From assembly GCA_021769555.1 (NCBI GenBank), contig JAETSR010000004.1:1-64000 (forward strand): a DNA stretch of 64,000 bases, given 5' to 3'. A program made the translations under genes and the position numbers. Under the pieces are notes generated by a model. The model made no database searches. It saw only the letters and a program-made list of their open reading frames with translations, and was not told the DNA's origin. Source of the stretch: Clostridiaceae bacterium (GTDB lineage Bacteria > Bacillota > Clostridia > Oscillospirales > Acutalibacteraceae). Each line of letters begins with the position of its first letter. Positions within the stretch are counted from its first letter, which is position 1. Of the stretch, positions 44,685-52,856 are shown one piece after another.

Positions 44685-44851
44685 GCGGCGGCAGGCTCTC
44701 GGGCTTGCCGCCGCTGTTCGTTCATATTAAGGACGGGAAAGTGCCGCAAAGCACCTGTTTTACAAACAGACTCCCCGAGTTTCTTCGGAGGGCCTGTTTG
44801 TCAAACAGGGCGGCGGCGCGCAAGAAAATGCCCTCCCGGCTTCGGGAGGGG
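44685..44851 (+). promoter_or_regulatory. Structured pnp leader (several hairpins)
   Basis: The 248-bp rpsO-pnp gap contains four strong hairpins. These are GCGGCGGCA/TGCCGCCGC (44685-44714), CTGTTT/AAACAG (44754-44768), CCTGTTT/AAACAGG (about 44792-44808) and CCCTCCC/GGGAGGG (about 44832-44851). The last abuts the pnp ribosome site. The second and third share sequence and could swap partners. The first could be an attenuating terminator. PNPase controls its own leader in other bacteria, so regulation here is plausible. Confidence 0.6.
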
Positions 44852-44864
44852 GAAAGGGTAAATT

Positions 44865-47057
44865 ATGTTTGAGAATTTTAGACGCTATGAGACCGACTTC
44901 GCCGGGCGCCCGTTGGTGATAGAGACCGGCAAGATGGGGCAGCTGGCAAACGGCGAGTGCCTGGTGCGCTACGGCGACACCGTGGTGCATGTGGCAGCCA
45001 CGGCCTCGGCAAAGCCCCGGGACGGCATAGACTTCTTCCCGCTCTCTGTGGACTTTGAGGAAAAGCTCTACTCCGTGGGCAAGATACCGGGCTCCTTCTT
45101 AAAGAGGGAGGGCCGTCCCAGCGAGAAGGCCACTTTGGTGTGCCGCATGATAGACAGGCCCATACGCCCGCTGTTCCCAAAGGACATGAGGAATGATGTG
45201 GCGATAGTGTGCACGGTGATGTCCGTGGACCAGGACTGCTCCCCTGAGATAGCGGCAATGGTGGGCACTTCCATTGCCCTGACTATCTCCGATATACCCT
45301 GGAGCGGGCCTATTTCCGGTGTGTCCGTGGGGCTTATTGACGGGGAGTTCATTATAAACCCCGACGCGGAGCAGCGCAAGGTGAGCGAAATGGCGGTGAC
45401 TGTTGCCTCCACCTCGGAGCGCATAGCCATGATAGAGGCCGGGGCAGACGAGGTCTCGGACGAGGACATGTATAACGGCATTATGGCCGGGCATGAGGCG
45501 AACCAGCATATTATCGAGTTTATTAAGGGCATACAGGCTGAAATTGGCAAGGAGAAGTTCGAGTACCCCAGCAATGAGCCGGAGCCGGAAATGTTCGAGG
45601 CCATAAGGGCCTTTGCCGAGGACGACGTGCGGGAGGCCATGGACACGGACGACAAGACCGTGCGTGACGCAAGGCTCAGGCCGGTGTACGACAAGGTGCA
45701 CGAGCGCTTCGACCCGGAGTACCCGGAGCAGGAGGCCAAGATAGACGAGTGCATGTACAAGACCCAGAAGTACGTGGTGCGCCGCTGGCTCTTAGACGAG
45801 CAGAAGCGCGTGGACGGGCGGGGCATGGACGAGATGAGGCCCCTGGCCGCCGAGGTAGGGCTGCTGCCCAGGACCCACGGCTCCGGCATGTTCACAAGGG
45901 GACAGACCCAGGTGCTCACTGTGGCGACTCTTGGCTCTATAAGGGACAACCAGCTTCTGGACGGCATAGACGAGGAAGAGAGCAAGCGCTATATCCACCA
46001 CTACAACTTCCCCTCCTACTCCGTTGGCGAGACCAGGCCCAGCCGGGGCCCGGGCAGGCGGGAGATAGGACACGGCGCTCTGGCTGAAAGGGCCCTTGTG
46101 CCGGTGGTGCCGGGGATGGACGAGTTCCCATATACCATCAGGCTTGTGAGCGAGGTGTTGAGCTCCAACGGCTCAACCTCCCAGGCCTCTATATGCGGCT
46201 CCACCCTGGCGCTGATGGACGCGGGCGTGCCTATTAAAGCCCCTGTGGCGGGCATTTCATGCGGGCTTATCACCGAGGGGGACCGCTGGATGACCATGGT
46301 TGACATCCAGGGGGTCGAGGACTTCTTCGGGGACATGGACTTTAAAGTGGGCGGCACGAAGAAGGGCATTACCGCCATACAGATGGACCTGAAGATATCG
46401 GGCCTTCTCCCTGAAATGGTGAAGGAGGCTTTGGAGAAGACCCATAAGGCCAGGAACTATATTATAGACGAGATAATTCTCAAGGCCATACCAGAGGTGC
46501 GGCCTGAGCTGTCGCCCTACGCGCCGAAGATGCTCAGTATGCAGATACCTGTTGACAAGATACGCGAGGTCATCGGCACGGGCGGCAAGGTGATACAGAA
46601 GATATGCGCAGAGTGCGAGATAACCATGGACGTGGAGGAGGACGGCCACGTATTCATAACCGGCATTGACATTGAGAAGTGCAAGCGGGCCATGGACATT
46701 GTGGACACCATTGTGAACGACCCGGAGCCGGGGAGCTATTATAACGGCAGGGTGACGAGGCTCATGGACTTCGGGGCCTTTGTGGAGATAGCCCCGGGCA
46801 AGGAGGGCCTTGTGCATATCTCGAGGCTTGACATCCGGCGCACGGAGAAGGTCACGGACGTGGTGAACGTAGGCGACGTGGTGAAGGTAAAGGTACTGGA
46901 AATAGACGATAAGGGCCGGCTGAATTTGTCCAGGAGGGACGCCCTCATTGATTTGGACGGAGCCGTACCTGAAAATGACATCAGCGCCGACCGCCCCCCC
47001 AGGCGCGACCGGGACCACGACCGCCGTCCCCCAAGACGGGACCGCGACAGAAAGTAA
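44865..47057 (+). CDS. pnp: Polyribonucleotide nucleotidyltransferase (PNPase)
   Basis: PNPase is the phosphorolytic 3'-5' exoribonuclease of the degradosome. The 730 residues hold two RNase PH domains (about 1-235 and 305-545) joined by an all-helix linker, then KH (IGTGGKVIQKI, about 565) and S1 (about 625-695). A short Arg/Asp-rich tail follows the S1 domain. Motifs RPSRGPGRREIGHG and the DFKVGGT-type active site of the second RNase PH domain are intact. Ribosome site GGGGGAAAGGG. The TAA stop opens copy D of the intergenic repeat. Confidence 0.98.
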   Translation: MFENFRRYETDFAGRPLVIETGKMGQLANGECLVRYGDTVVHVAATASAKPRDGIDFFPLSVDFEEKLYSVGKIPGSFLKREGRPSEKATLVCRMIDRPIRPLFPKDMRNDVAIVCTVMSVDQDCSPEIAAMVGTSIALTISDIPWSGPISGVSVGLIDGEFIINPDAEQRKVSEMAVTVASTSERIAMIEAGADEVSDEDMYNGIMAGHEANQHIIEFIKGIQAEIGKEKFEYPSNEPEPEMFEAIRAFAEDDVREAMDTDDKTVRDARLRPVYDKVHERFDPEYPEQEAKIDECMYKTQKYVVRRWLLDEQKRVDGRGMDEMRPLAAEVGLLPRTHGSGMFTRGQTQVLTVATLGSIRDNQLLDGIDEEESKRYIHHYNFPSYSVGETRPSRGPGRREIGHGALAERALVPVVPGMDEFPYTIRLVSEVLSSNGSTSQASICGSTLALMDAGVPIKAPVAGISCGLITEGDRWMTMVDIQGVEDFFGDMDFKVGGTKKGITAIQMDLKISGLLPEMVKEALEKTHKARNYIIDEIILKAIPEVRPELSPYAPKMLSMQIPVDKIREVIGTGGKVIQKICAECEITMDVEEDGHVFITGIDIEKCKRAMDIVDTIVNDPEPGSYYNGRVTRLMDFGAFVEIAPGKEGLVHISRLDIRRTEKVTDVVNVGDVVKVKVLEIDDKGRLNLSRRDALIDLDGAVPENDISADRPPRRDRDHDRRPPRRDRDRK

Positions 47058-47115
47058 AAGTTTCGTCCACCTTTTTAAAGGTGGCAGGGTCTGGGGCAGA
47101 GCCCCAGTCTCTTGA
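47055..47115 (+). repeat. Two-hairpin intergenic repeat, copy D
   Basis: Begins TAAAAGTTTCGTC at the pnp stop codon. Hairpin 1 is CCACCTTT/AAAGGTGG, hairpin 2 CTGGGGC/GCCCCAG, ending GTCTCTTGA. Confidence 0.88.
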
Positions 47116-47123
47116 CCTAACAA

Positions 47124-47150
47124 AAAAGCCACGGAAAATCCGTGGCTTTT
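47124..47150. terminator. Bidirectional terminator between pnp and ogg
   Basis: AAAAGCCACGGA pairs with TCCGTGGCTTTT around an AAA loop, with A-run and T-run on either side, so it serves both convergent genes. It ends 2 bp from the ogg stop. Confidence 0.95.
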
Positions 47151-47151
47151 T

Positions 47152-47982
47152 CTATTCAAACAATTCCGGGTGCATCCGGCTGTAATGGAAAATATACTGC
47201 TGCGCCAGCCCCGCATTAGGCCCAAAATCCCCAGGCCCCATCCCCGGAAGCAGCTTCGCCATAGCCCTCTTCATCCAAACGTCCAATGGAAAACACTCAG
47301 TCTTATGGAACCCATACAGCAGGGCGCACTCAGCCACCTTAGGCCCAACTCCCTTGATTTTGCGAAGCTCCTCCCTGCCAAACCCCGCGGGCTCGTCCAT
47401 AATCCTGTCCAGGTCTATCTCCCCGGAGACGACCTTCCGGGCGGCGTCCAGTATGTAAGGGGCCCTGTACCCTGAGCGAAGGGGGGCCAGGTCCTCTATG
47501 GAGAGGGAGGCGGCGGCCTGGGGCGTTGGGAAGGAGTACATATCCGTGCCGGCGATGGGCTCGCCGAACATGCGGCAGAAATTGCCGACCAGCCCCTTAA
47601 TGCGGCTGATATTATTATTCTGGGACATGATAAAGGAGCACAGGGCCTCCCAGGGCTCCTGGCGTAAAATGCGTATGCCCGGGGCAAAGGCGGCGGCCTC
47701 GGCGAGGACCGGGCTCAGGGCCGATAGCTCGCCGCGTATGCGGGCATAGTCCTCGTCTAGGTCAAAATATTTCTGCCAGACAGACTCCATATCCCCGGAG
47801 GAGCAGCTGAGCTCAAGGCCGTCCGCGCCCGCCCGGAGGTACAGCACCTTCCCGAAGGCCGCGCCGTACCATAGGCCCGGGTTATCCTCCTTCTGCCTCC
47901 ACCGGAAGGCCTGGCCGCAGTCCAAGGTCTGGGAGAGGTCGAAAAGGGGCGGCAGCTTTGTGCCAAACACCGGGGCGCTCAA
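47152..47982 (-). CDS. ogg: 8-oxoguanine DNA glycosylase
   Basis: Ogg removes oxidised guanine from DNA. The 276 residues have an OGG N-terminal domain (about 5-95) with TLDCGQAFRW and a HhH-GPD domain (about 100-270). Catalytic Lys lies in KGVGPKVAECALL and the activating Asp in FPLDVW. The apparent start is TTG at 47982, forming TTGA with the stop of the upstream gene, with GGAGAAG just before; a GTG at 47970 is the alternative and would still leave the fold intact. Co-transcribed with the DUF6062 gene. Confidence 0.92.
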   Translation of the reverse strand: MSAPVFGTKLPPLFDLSQTLDCGQAFRWRQKEDNPGLWYGAAFGKVLYLRAGADGLELSCSSGDMESVWQKYFDLDEDYARIRGELSALSPVLAEAAAFAPGIRILRQEPWEALCSFIMSQNNNISRIKGLVGNFCRMFGEPIAGTDMYSFPTPQAAASLSIEDLAPLRSGYRAPYILDAARKVVSGEIDLDRIMDEPAGFGREELRKIKGVGPKVAECALLYGFHKTECFPLDVWMKRAMAKLLPGMGPGDFGPNAGLAQQYIFHYSRMHPELFE

Positions 47983-48686
47983 CGGTTCTTCTCCCCGGAG
48001 TCCTGCCGGACCGTGGGCGCGCGGGAGGTGAGCCAGGTCATGGCGCGCTCGATGGCGTCCTTGGAATTGCCCCAGTCCCCGCCGGCGTTGCGGTAGTCGA
48101 ACATGCGGCAGAAGTGGGTCACATCGCCGCTGAGGGACTCAATATAGGCCTTTGCGAGCTTCGTTGTCTCAGCCTCGAAAATCACGAAGTTTTTCTTGGG
48201 CATTTTAGCCGCGGCCTCTATCACCAGCCCGTAGTGGGGCAGGCAGATGAACTGCTGGGCGGAGTACAGGTCCCTGAACTCCTGCTCGTTCTGCCACAGG
48301 GCTATGGTGCTCTCCAAAAGGTGCCTCATGCTGTCTTTAATATTCTCACAGATAAAGCAGTTCTCCTCCCTGCTGTGCACCGCGGCGGCTATCTTCTTAG
48401 GTACGGCCTTTCCCTCGGGGAAGACCTGCCCCTTCACCTCGGCCAAAAGGCTCTCTAAGATGAGCGCCACGGAGAGCCTGCTGCCCCGGGCGAGTATCTG
48501 GTTGAAATGCTCAAAGCAGAAGCCCAGACGGTTGGTCTCTATGCGCACGTCGGGCTCCATCATGGCGGCGCCGGTGATATAGGTGGCCATGCGGTCCTCA
48601 AGCATGTCGCGCATACGGCAGAAGGGGCAGCCGTCCTTTGGTTCAAATACTTCGTTAATGGGTATTGAGCAGATGTCCTCTCTCAT
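47979..48686 (-). CDS. DUF6062 family protein
   Basis: 235 residues. The MRED-I-x-I-P-I-N-E-V-F opening and CPFCRMRDMLE are typical of DUF6062. Further Cys/His positions (CFEHF, CFIC, CLPHYG) suggest two metal sites built from C-x2-C and C-x2-H type pairs. It is otherwise helical with no membrane segment. Function unknown; it precedes ogg, with which it is coupled. ATG at 48686 follows AGGAGG. Confidence 0.85.
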   Translation of the reverse strand: MREDICSIPINEVFEPKDGCPFCRMRDMLEDRMATYITGAAMMEPDVRIETNRLGFCFEHFNQILARGSRLSVALILESLLAEVKGQVFPEGKAVPKKIAAAVHSREENCFICENIKDSMRHLLESTIALWQNEQEFRDLYSAQQFICLPHYGLVIEAAAKMPKKNFVIFEAETTKLAKAYIESLSGDVTHFCRMFDYRNAGGDWGNSKDAIERAMTWLTSRAPTVRQDSGEKNR

Positions 48687-49044
48687 GGGGCCAGCCTCCT
48701 GATGATAAGCATAATAAATACATTTTAGCATAAGCGGGCGGAAAAATAAAGAAAAACTTTCATATAGCCGAAAATGGCCGGAAAGCAGGGCCGGGCGTTC
48801 ATATTACGGAAATATATTCATCATATTTACATAATATTCTGACTGTAGAATACTTTTCAACCTGGGAAAAGCCGGTAAAATGGAGGGCTATCAACATTTT
48901 CCACCGAGTTTTCCACATTCCGCTACAGACATAAAATGTTATGGGGAAACCTGAGGGCCGATTCAAGGTGAAATTTCCAGCGCTTTACAACCGCCGCCCT
49001 TTCTGCTATAATCAACATAATAATATCGGAGGGGGCGCTGTGAA
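48687..49044. other. 358-bp intergenic region between divergent genes
   Basis: AT-rich 48800-48870 is followed by two DnaA-box-like sequences, TTTTCCACC (about 48897) and TTTTCCACA (about 48911), 14 bp apart in the same direction. Then comes the promoter of the Nudix gene. A possible minus-strand promoter (TTTATT, 17 bp, TAAAAT) lies near 48725-48755 for the DUF6062 gene. No gene is supported. Confidence 0.6.
48984..49012 (+). promoter_or_regulatory. Promoter of the Nudix-lipid kinase genes
   Basis: TTTACA (48984-48989), 17-bp spacer, perfect TATAAT (49007-49012) with extended TG. Confidence 0.85.
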
Positions 49045-49488
49045 ATGCCGAGAGGTTCAATATGCGCGAAAATAGTGGACTGGGACGAGTCCATATCAAA
49101 CAAGTACGTGGTAATTTTTTCCCGCTATCAGGGCAGACTGCTCCTTAGCAGGCATAAAGAGAGGAAAACCTGGGAGACCCAGGGCGGGCATATAGAGCCG
49201 GGGGAGTCGCCTATGGACGCGGCAAGGCGGGAGCTCTGGGAGGAGAGCGGGGCCAGAAAGTTCACCTTGGAGCCCATGTGCATGTACTGGGCCGAGGACG
49301 GGGTGGACGGAAAGCCACAGAGCGGCGCGTGGGGGGCCATATTCTTCGCGGACATAGAGGAGATGGGGGATATCCCCGAGAGCGAGATGGCGGAGACCAG
49401 GCTCTTCGACACGCTCCCCGAGGACGTGACATATCCGTATATCACGCCCAATATTTTTGAGCGGGTGCGGGACAGGTTTCAGAATTGA
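49045..49488 (+). CDS. Nudix hydrolase
   Basis: The 147 residues contain a complete Nudix box, G-H-I-E-P-G-E-S-P-M-D-A-A then RRELWEESGA (about 49-71), which binds Mg2+ and cleaves nucleoside diphosphate-X bonds. The QTGxx-type preceding segment reads WETQGG. The specific substrate is not readable; oxidised dNTP cleaning is one possibility, given ogg nearby. AGGGGG lies upstream of ATG. It is followed 19 bp later by the lipid kinase. Confidence 0.93.
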   Translation: MPRGSICAKIVDWDESISNKYVVIFSRYQGRLLLSRHKERKTWETQGGHIEPGESPMDAARRELWEESGARKFTLEPMCMYWAEDGVDGKPQSGAWGAIFFADIEEMGDIPESEMAETRLFDTLPEDVTYPYITPNIFERVRDRFQN

Positions 49489-49507
49489 CTGCAAAAGGGG
49501 GACATAT

Positions 49508-50398
49508 ATGAAAGTCCGGATACTTGTAAACCCCAACGCCGGCAGGCAGGTGGTGCTAAGGGAGCTGCACAGCGTCTACCGGGCCCTTGCCGGGGAGGAC
49601 GGCAAAAACGAGGTGGTGATGGAGCTGACGGTAAGCTCCGCACACGCGGCCGAGGCCTTGGACAGGGCCATAAGGGCAAAGCCCGACGTACTGGTGTGCT
49701 GCGGCGGCGACGGCACCCTGAGCGCCACGGTGGACAGGCTGCTCTCAGGGGGAGGGGACATCAAGCTCGGCTATATCCCCGCCGGGACCACCAACGACTT
49801 CGCAAGCTTCCTGGGCCTGCCGAAGGAGCCCGCCGAGGCCGCGGACCTTATCGCTGACGGAGAGGCGAAGCCCATAGACGCCGGGCGCTTCGGGGAGAGG
49901 CATTTTATATACGTGGCCTCCTTCGGGGCCTTCACCCAGACCTCCTACGCCACCACCCAGAGCCTCAAGAACTCTCTCGGGCACCTTGCGTATGTGATAG
50001 AGGGCATAAAGGAGCTGCCCCAGCTGAAGTCCTACGCCGTGAGGACAGAGACTGCCGAGGGGGGCGTGTACGAGGGGGAGTACCTTTTCGGGGCGCTGAG
50101 CAACTCCACCTCCCTTGGGGGGATAATCAAGATGTCCGCCGACAAGGTGGACCCTGCCGACGGCCTCTTTGAGCTGGCGCTGGTGAAGAAGCCCAAGAAC
50201 CTCCACGAGCTCAACCGCATACTGCTGGCCCTGATGGGCGGACAGGTGGACGAGGAGCTCATCACCTTCGTGCACACCGCCGGGGCCTCCTTTACCTGCG
50301 CGGAGCCCATGCCCTGGTCGCTGGACGGAGAGTATGTGAGCGGCGGCACGGACGTTAAAGCGGAGGTGCTGCCGGGGGCGCTGCAGCTGTTCAGATAA
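49508..50398 (+). CDS. Diacylglycerol/lipid kinase family protein
   Basis: 296 residues of the DAGK catalytic family (YegS/DgkB type). NPNAGR (about 8-13) and CCGGDGTLS (about 63-71) are the nucleotide-binding motifs, PAGTTNDFA (about 93-101) is the third signature, and a C-terminal beta-sandwich with SLDGEY closes the fold. It phosphorylates diacylglycerol or a related lipid at the inner membrane face. ATG at 49508 with AAGGGGG upstream is chosen over an upstream in-frame codon overlapping the Nudix gene. Confidence 0.92.
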   Translation: MKVRILVNPNAGRQVVLRELHSVYRALAGEDGKNEVVMELTVSSAHAAEALDRAIRAKPDVLVCCGGDGTLSATVDRLLSGGGDIKLGYIPAGTTNDFASFLGLPKEPAEAADLIADGEAKPIDAGRFGERHFIYVASFGAFTQTSYATTQSLKNSLGHLAYVIEGIKELPQLKSYAVRTETAEGGVYEGEYLFGALSNSTSLGGIIKMSADKVDPADGLFELALVKKPKNLHELNRILLALMGGQVDEELITFVHTAGASFTCAEPMPWSLDGEYVSGGTDVKAEVLPGALQLFR

Positions 50399-50523
50399 AC
50401 AACCGCCGGCTTTCAGATAAAAAGTGGGAATATGTAAAGATTTTGAATGGCTTTGTTTACAATGTGTTCAACACCTGGAGGGAAAAATCGGGTAAAATAA
50501 GCGGTAGATAAGGGGAGTGGACC

Positions 50524-51429
50524 ATGTTTGGCTATGTGCGGCCCTATAAGCCCGAGCTGCTGGTGAAGGAGTACGGACAGTATAAGGCCATATACTGCCA
50601 GCTCTGCCGGGTGCTGGGGGAGGAGTACGGGGCGCTGGCCCGCTTTGCCCTGAGCTATGACTGCGCGTTCTACGCCATGCTGGCGCTGTCGGTAAGCGGA
50701 GAGCAGGTTGAGGAAAAGAGAAAGCGCTGCGTATGTAACCCGATGAAGGCCTGCACGTATCTTCAAAGCCCCGGGGAGGCCTATAAGAAAGCGGCGGCCC
50801 TTTGCGTGCTGCTGACATACCATAAGCTCCGGGACGACTGTGAGGACGAGGGCTTTTTCCCCTCCCTGGGGAGCAGGCTGCTGCTGCCGGTAGTTTCCCC
50901 CAAGGCTAAGAGGGCGGCGAAAAAATATCCGCAAATGGCGGGCATAGTTGAGCGGACCATGGAGGACCAGCGGCAGGCCGAGCGGGAGAGCGCGGGGGTG
51001 GACCGGTGCGCGGAGCCCACGGCGAACCTTTTAAAGGAGCTTTTCGGGGAGCTTGGAGGCTGTGACGGGAGGCAGCGCCTGGCGCTTTCGGATTTCGGGT
51101 ATTTCCTGGGCAGGTGGGTATACCTGATGGACGCGGCGGACGACCTTGGCGGGGATATGCGCTCCGGGAGCTTCAACCCGTTTATAAAGCGGCTGGGCCT
51201 TGAGGGCAAGAGGGAGCTCACCGGGGAGGAGCGCAAGGCCGCGGACGAAGCCTGCAACGAAGCTCTGAACGCCACCGCCGCAAGGCTGGTGCTGGCGGCA
51301 AACCTGATAGACCTGGGGCAGTTCGCCCCCATAATCGAGAACGTCGCTCAAAAGGGCCTGCCGGAGGTCCAGCGGGAAATATTATTCCTGCACATCCGTG
51401 AGAAGCCAAAGCGCGAGCTAAAGCAGTAA
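50524..51429 (+). CDS. DUF5685 family protein
   Basis: 301 residues. The N-terminal [16 protein letters not shown] and [10 protein letters not shown]-x-x-Y-G segments are characteristic of DUF5685. Further Cys clusters (CVCNPMKAC) and a long helical bundle with DDCEDEG and [10 protein letters not shown] acidic runs follow, reminiscent of all-helical metal-dependent enzymes, though no activity is known. It is the first of a three-gene group with a J-domain protein and a membrane protein. Its TAA stop opens copy E of the repeat. Confidence 0.87.
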   Translation: MFGYVRPYKPELLVKEYGQYKAIYCQLCRVLGEEYGALARFALSYDCAFYAMLALSVSGEQVEEKRKRCVCNPMKACTYLQSPGEAYKKAAALCVLLTYHKLRDDCEDEGFFPSLGSRLLLPVVSPKAKRAAKKYPQMAGIVERTMEDQRQAERESAGVDRCAEPTANLLKELFGELGGCDGRQRLALSDFGYFLGRWVYLMDAADDLGGDMRSGSFNPFIKRLGLEGKRELTGEERKAADEACNEALNATAARLVLAANLIDLGQFAPIIENVAQKGLPEVQREILFLHIREKPKRELKQ

Positions 51430-51483
51430 AAGTATTGTCCACTTTTTCAAAAGTGGCAGGGGTGGAGGGGGCAGCGCCCCTCC
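51427..51483 (+). repeat. Two-hairpin intergenic repeat, copy E
   Basis: Begins TAAAAGTATTGTCC at the DUF5685 stop codon. Hairpin 1 is CCACTTTT/AAAAGTGG, hairpin 2 GGAGGGG/CCCCTCC. Confidence 0.85.
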
Positions 51484-51520
51484 GGAGGCAAAATATACTC
51501 AAAAGGAAAGGGTTAAATCG

Positions 51521-52153
51521 ATGAACGAACCGTACAAGGTGCTGGGAATCTCCCGCGCCGCCACAGACGAGGAAATCAAAGACGCATACCGGAAGCTTGC
51601 CAAAAAATACCATCCCGACCAATACGCCGAGAGCCCCTTAAAGGAGCTTGCCGACGAGAAGATGAAGGAGATAAACGAGGCCTACGACACCATCACGGCC
51701 CAGCGGCGAAGCGGGAACAAGGGCGGCTACAGCGGGGGCTACAGCTCCGGCTACAATCCCGGCGCGGGCTCCTACAGCTCCTCCGGTTTCGGGGACGTGC
51801 GTAGCCTCATCATGTCCGGGCGCTTCGCGGACGCTGAGCAGATATTAAACGGCGTCCCTGCCGACAGGCGCAGCGCCGAGTGGTACTTTTTGAAGGGCTC
51901 CGTGCTGTACCGCCGGGGCTGGCTTGAGGAAGCGAAAGACCACTTCTCAAGGGCCTGCCAGATGGACCCGGGGAACCCTGAATACAGCGCGGCCTTAAAC
52001 CAGGCCATGAACCAAAGGGGCGGCATGTACGGCGGCTATAACCCAAACAGGAGCGCCGGCGGGGAGTGCAACACCTGCGACATGTGCTCGGGGCTGCTGA
52101 TGGCCGACTGCTGCTGTGAGTGCATGGGCGGCGACCTGATACCCTGCTGCTGA
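51521..52153 (+). CDS. J-domain protein with TPR-like middle and Cys-rich tail
   Basis: The 210 residues start with a J domain (about 3-62) including HPD at 31-33, so it should stimulate an Hsp70 ATPase such as DnaK. A Gly/Ser/Tyr linker follows (about 66-92), then one or two TPR-like helix pairs (about 95-155). The C-terminal 28 residues hold nine Cys (CNTCDMC, then CCCEC and a final CC). The zinc-finger repeats of true DnaJ are absent. The Cys tail could bind metal or be lipidated. Ribosome site AAAGGAAAGGG. Confidence 0.88.
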   Translation: MNEPYKVLGISRAATDEEIKDAYRKLAKKYHPDQYAESPLKELADEKMKEINEAYDTITAQRRSGNKGGYSGGYSSGYNPGAGSYSSSGFGDVRSLIMSGRFADAEQILNGVPADRRSAEWYFLKGSVLYRRGWLEEAKDHFSRACQMDPGNPEYSAALNQAMNQRGGMYGGYNPNRSAGGECNTCDMCSGLLMADCCCECMGGDLIPCC

Positions 52154-52166
52154 GGTGACACGGCAT

Positions 52167-52706
52167 ATGAAAGGCAATACGGCAAAAACCGCCGTCTGCG
52201 GGGTGATATCGGCACTCTCGGCGGCGCTCATGATGTTCGAGGGCCTTTTCCAGATGGCCTCCATAGCCATACCCGCCATAGCCGGGTGCCTGCTGATACC
52301 CATTGTGGCCGAGGCAGGGCCGGGCTGGGCCCTTGGCTCATACGGGGCCACGGCGCTGCTGTGCATGTTCCTTGCCCCGGACAGGGAGGCGGCGCTGATA
52401 TACCTGCTGTTCTTCGGGTACTACCCGGTGCTGTTCGCCTGGCTCAGCAGGATAAAGAGCCCTTTGCTCTGCTGGGCGGCGAAGCTGGGGATATTTAATC
52501 TGGCGGCGGTTCTTGAGGCGGCGCTCACGGTATATGTGCTGGGGATACCCTGGGAGGACATACCCTTTCTGCCAATGCCATGGAGCATTATAGTGCTGGC
52601 GATATTAGCGAACGTGGTGTTCGTGCTTTATGACAAGACCCTGCAGGGGCTTATACGGGAGTATTACAGAAGGCTCCACGGGAGGCTGGCGAGATATTTT
52701 AAGTGA
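52167..52706 (+). CDS. Hypothetical membrane protein
   Basis: 179 residues with five or six hydrophobic segments and a short basic C-terminus (YYRRLHGRLARYFK). No family is recognised with certainty; the topology resembles small S-component or YybS-like membrane proteins, but that is only shape. ATG at 52167 has GAGGTGAC upstream, starting 13 bp after the J-protein stop. Its placement behind DUF5685 and the J-protein suggests a shared task. A terminator follows. Confidence 0.78.
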   Translation: MKGNTAKTAVCGVISALSAALMMFEGLFQMASIAIPAIAGCLLIPIVAEAGPGWALGSYGATALLCMFLAPDREAALIYLLFFGYYPVLFAWLSRIKSPLLCWAAKLGIFNLAAVLEAALTVYVLGIPWEDIPFLPMPWSIIVLAILANVVFVLYDKTLQGLIREYYRRLHGRLARYFK

Positions 52707-52723
52707 CGGCTGTATGATTTTGG

Positions 52724-52762
52724 CGGGCAGTTATCCTGCAAAAAGGTGACTGCCCGGTTTTT
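52724..52762 (+). terminator. Terminator of the DUF5685 gene group
   Basis: CGGGCAGT (52724-52731) pairs with ACTGCCCG (52749-52756) across a 17-nt loop, followed by GTTTTTG. Confidence 0.8.
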
Positions 52763-52796
52763 GCGTTTTGAAGGCGGAAATAATTCAGAATAATAC

Positions 52797-52825
52797 TTGA
52801 TTTTCACCGGGAAAAGACGTAAAAT
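52797..52825 (+). promoter_or_regulatory. Promoter of the RpiR operon
   Basis: TTGATT (52797-52802), 17-bp spacer, TAAAAT (52820-52825), about 30 bp before the start codon. Confidence 0.78.
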
Positions 52826-52856
52826 TACATCAAATACGTTTTTTTGGGAGGAGAAA

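Noticed and set aside
44669-44872. Small open frame in the rpsO-pnp spacer
   Set aside because: It runs through all the hairpins, has no ribosome site, and overlaps the pnp start; the hairpins explain the region better.
48687-49044. Replication origin
   Set aside because: Only two degenerate DnaA-like boxes, no dnaA, dnaN or rpmH nearby, and no further box cluster.
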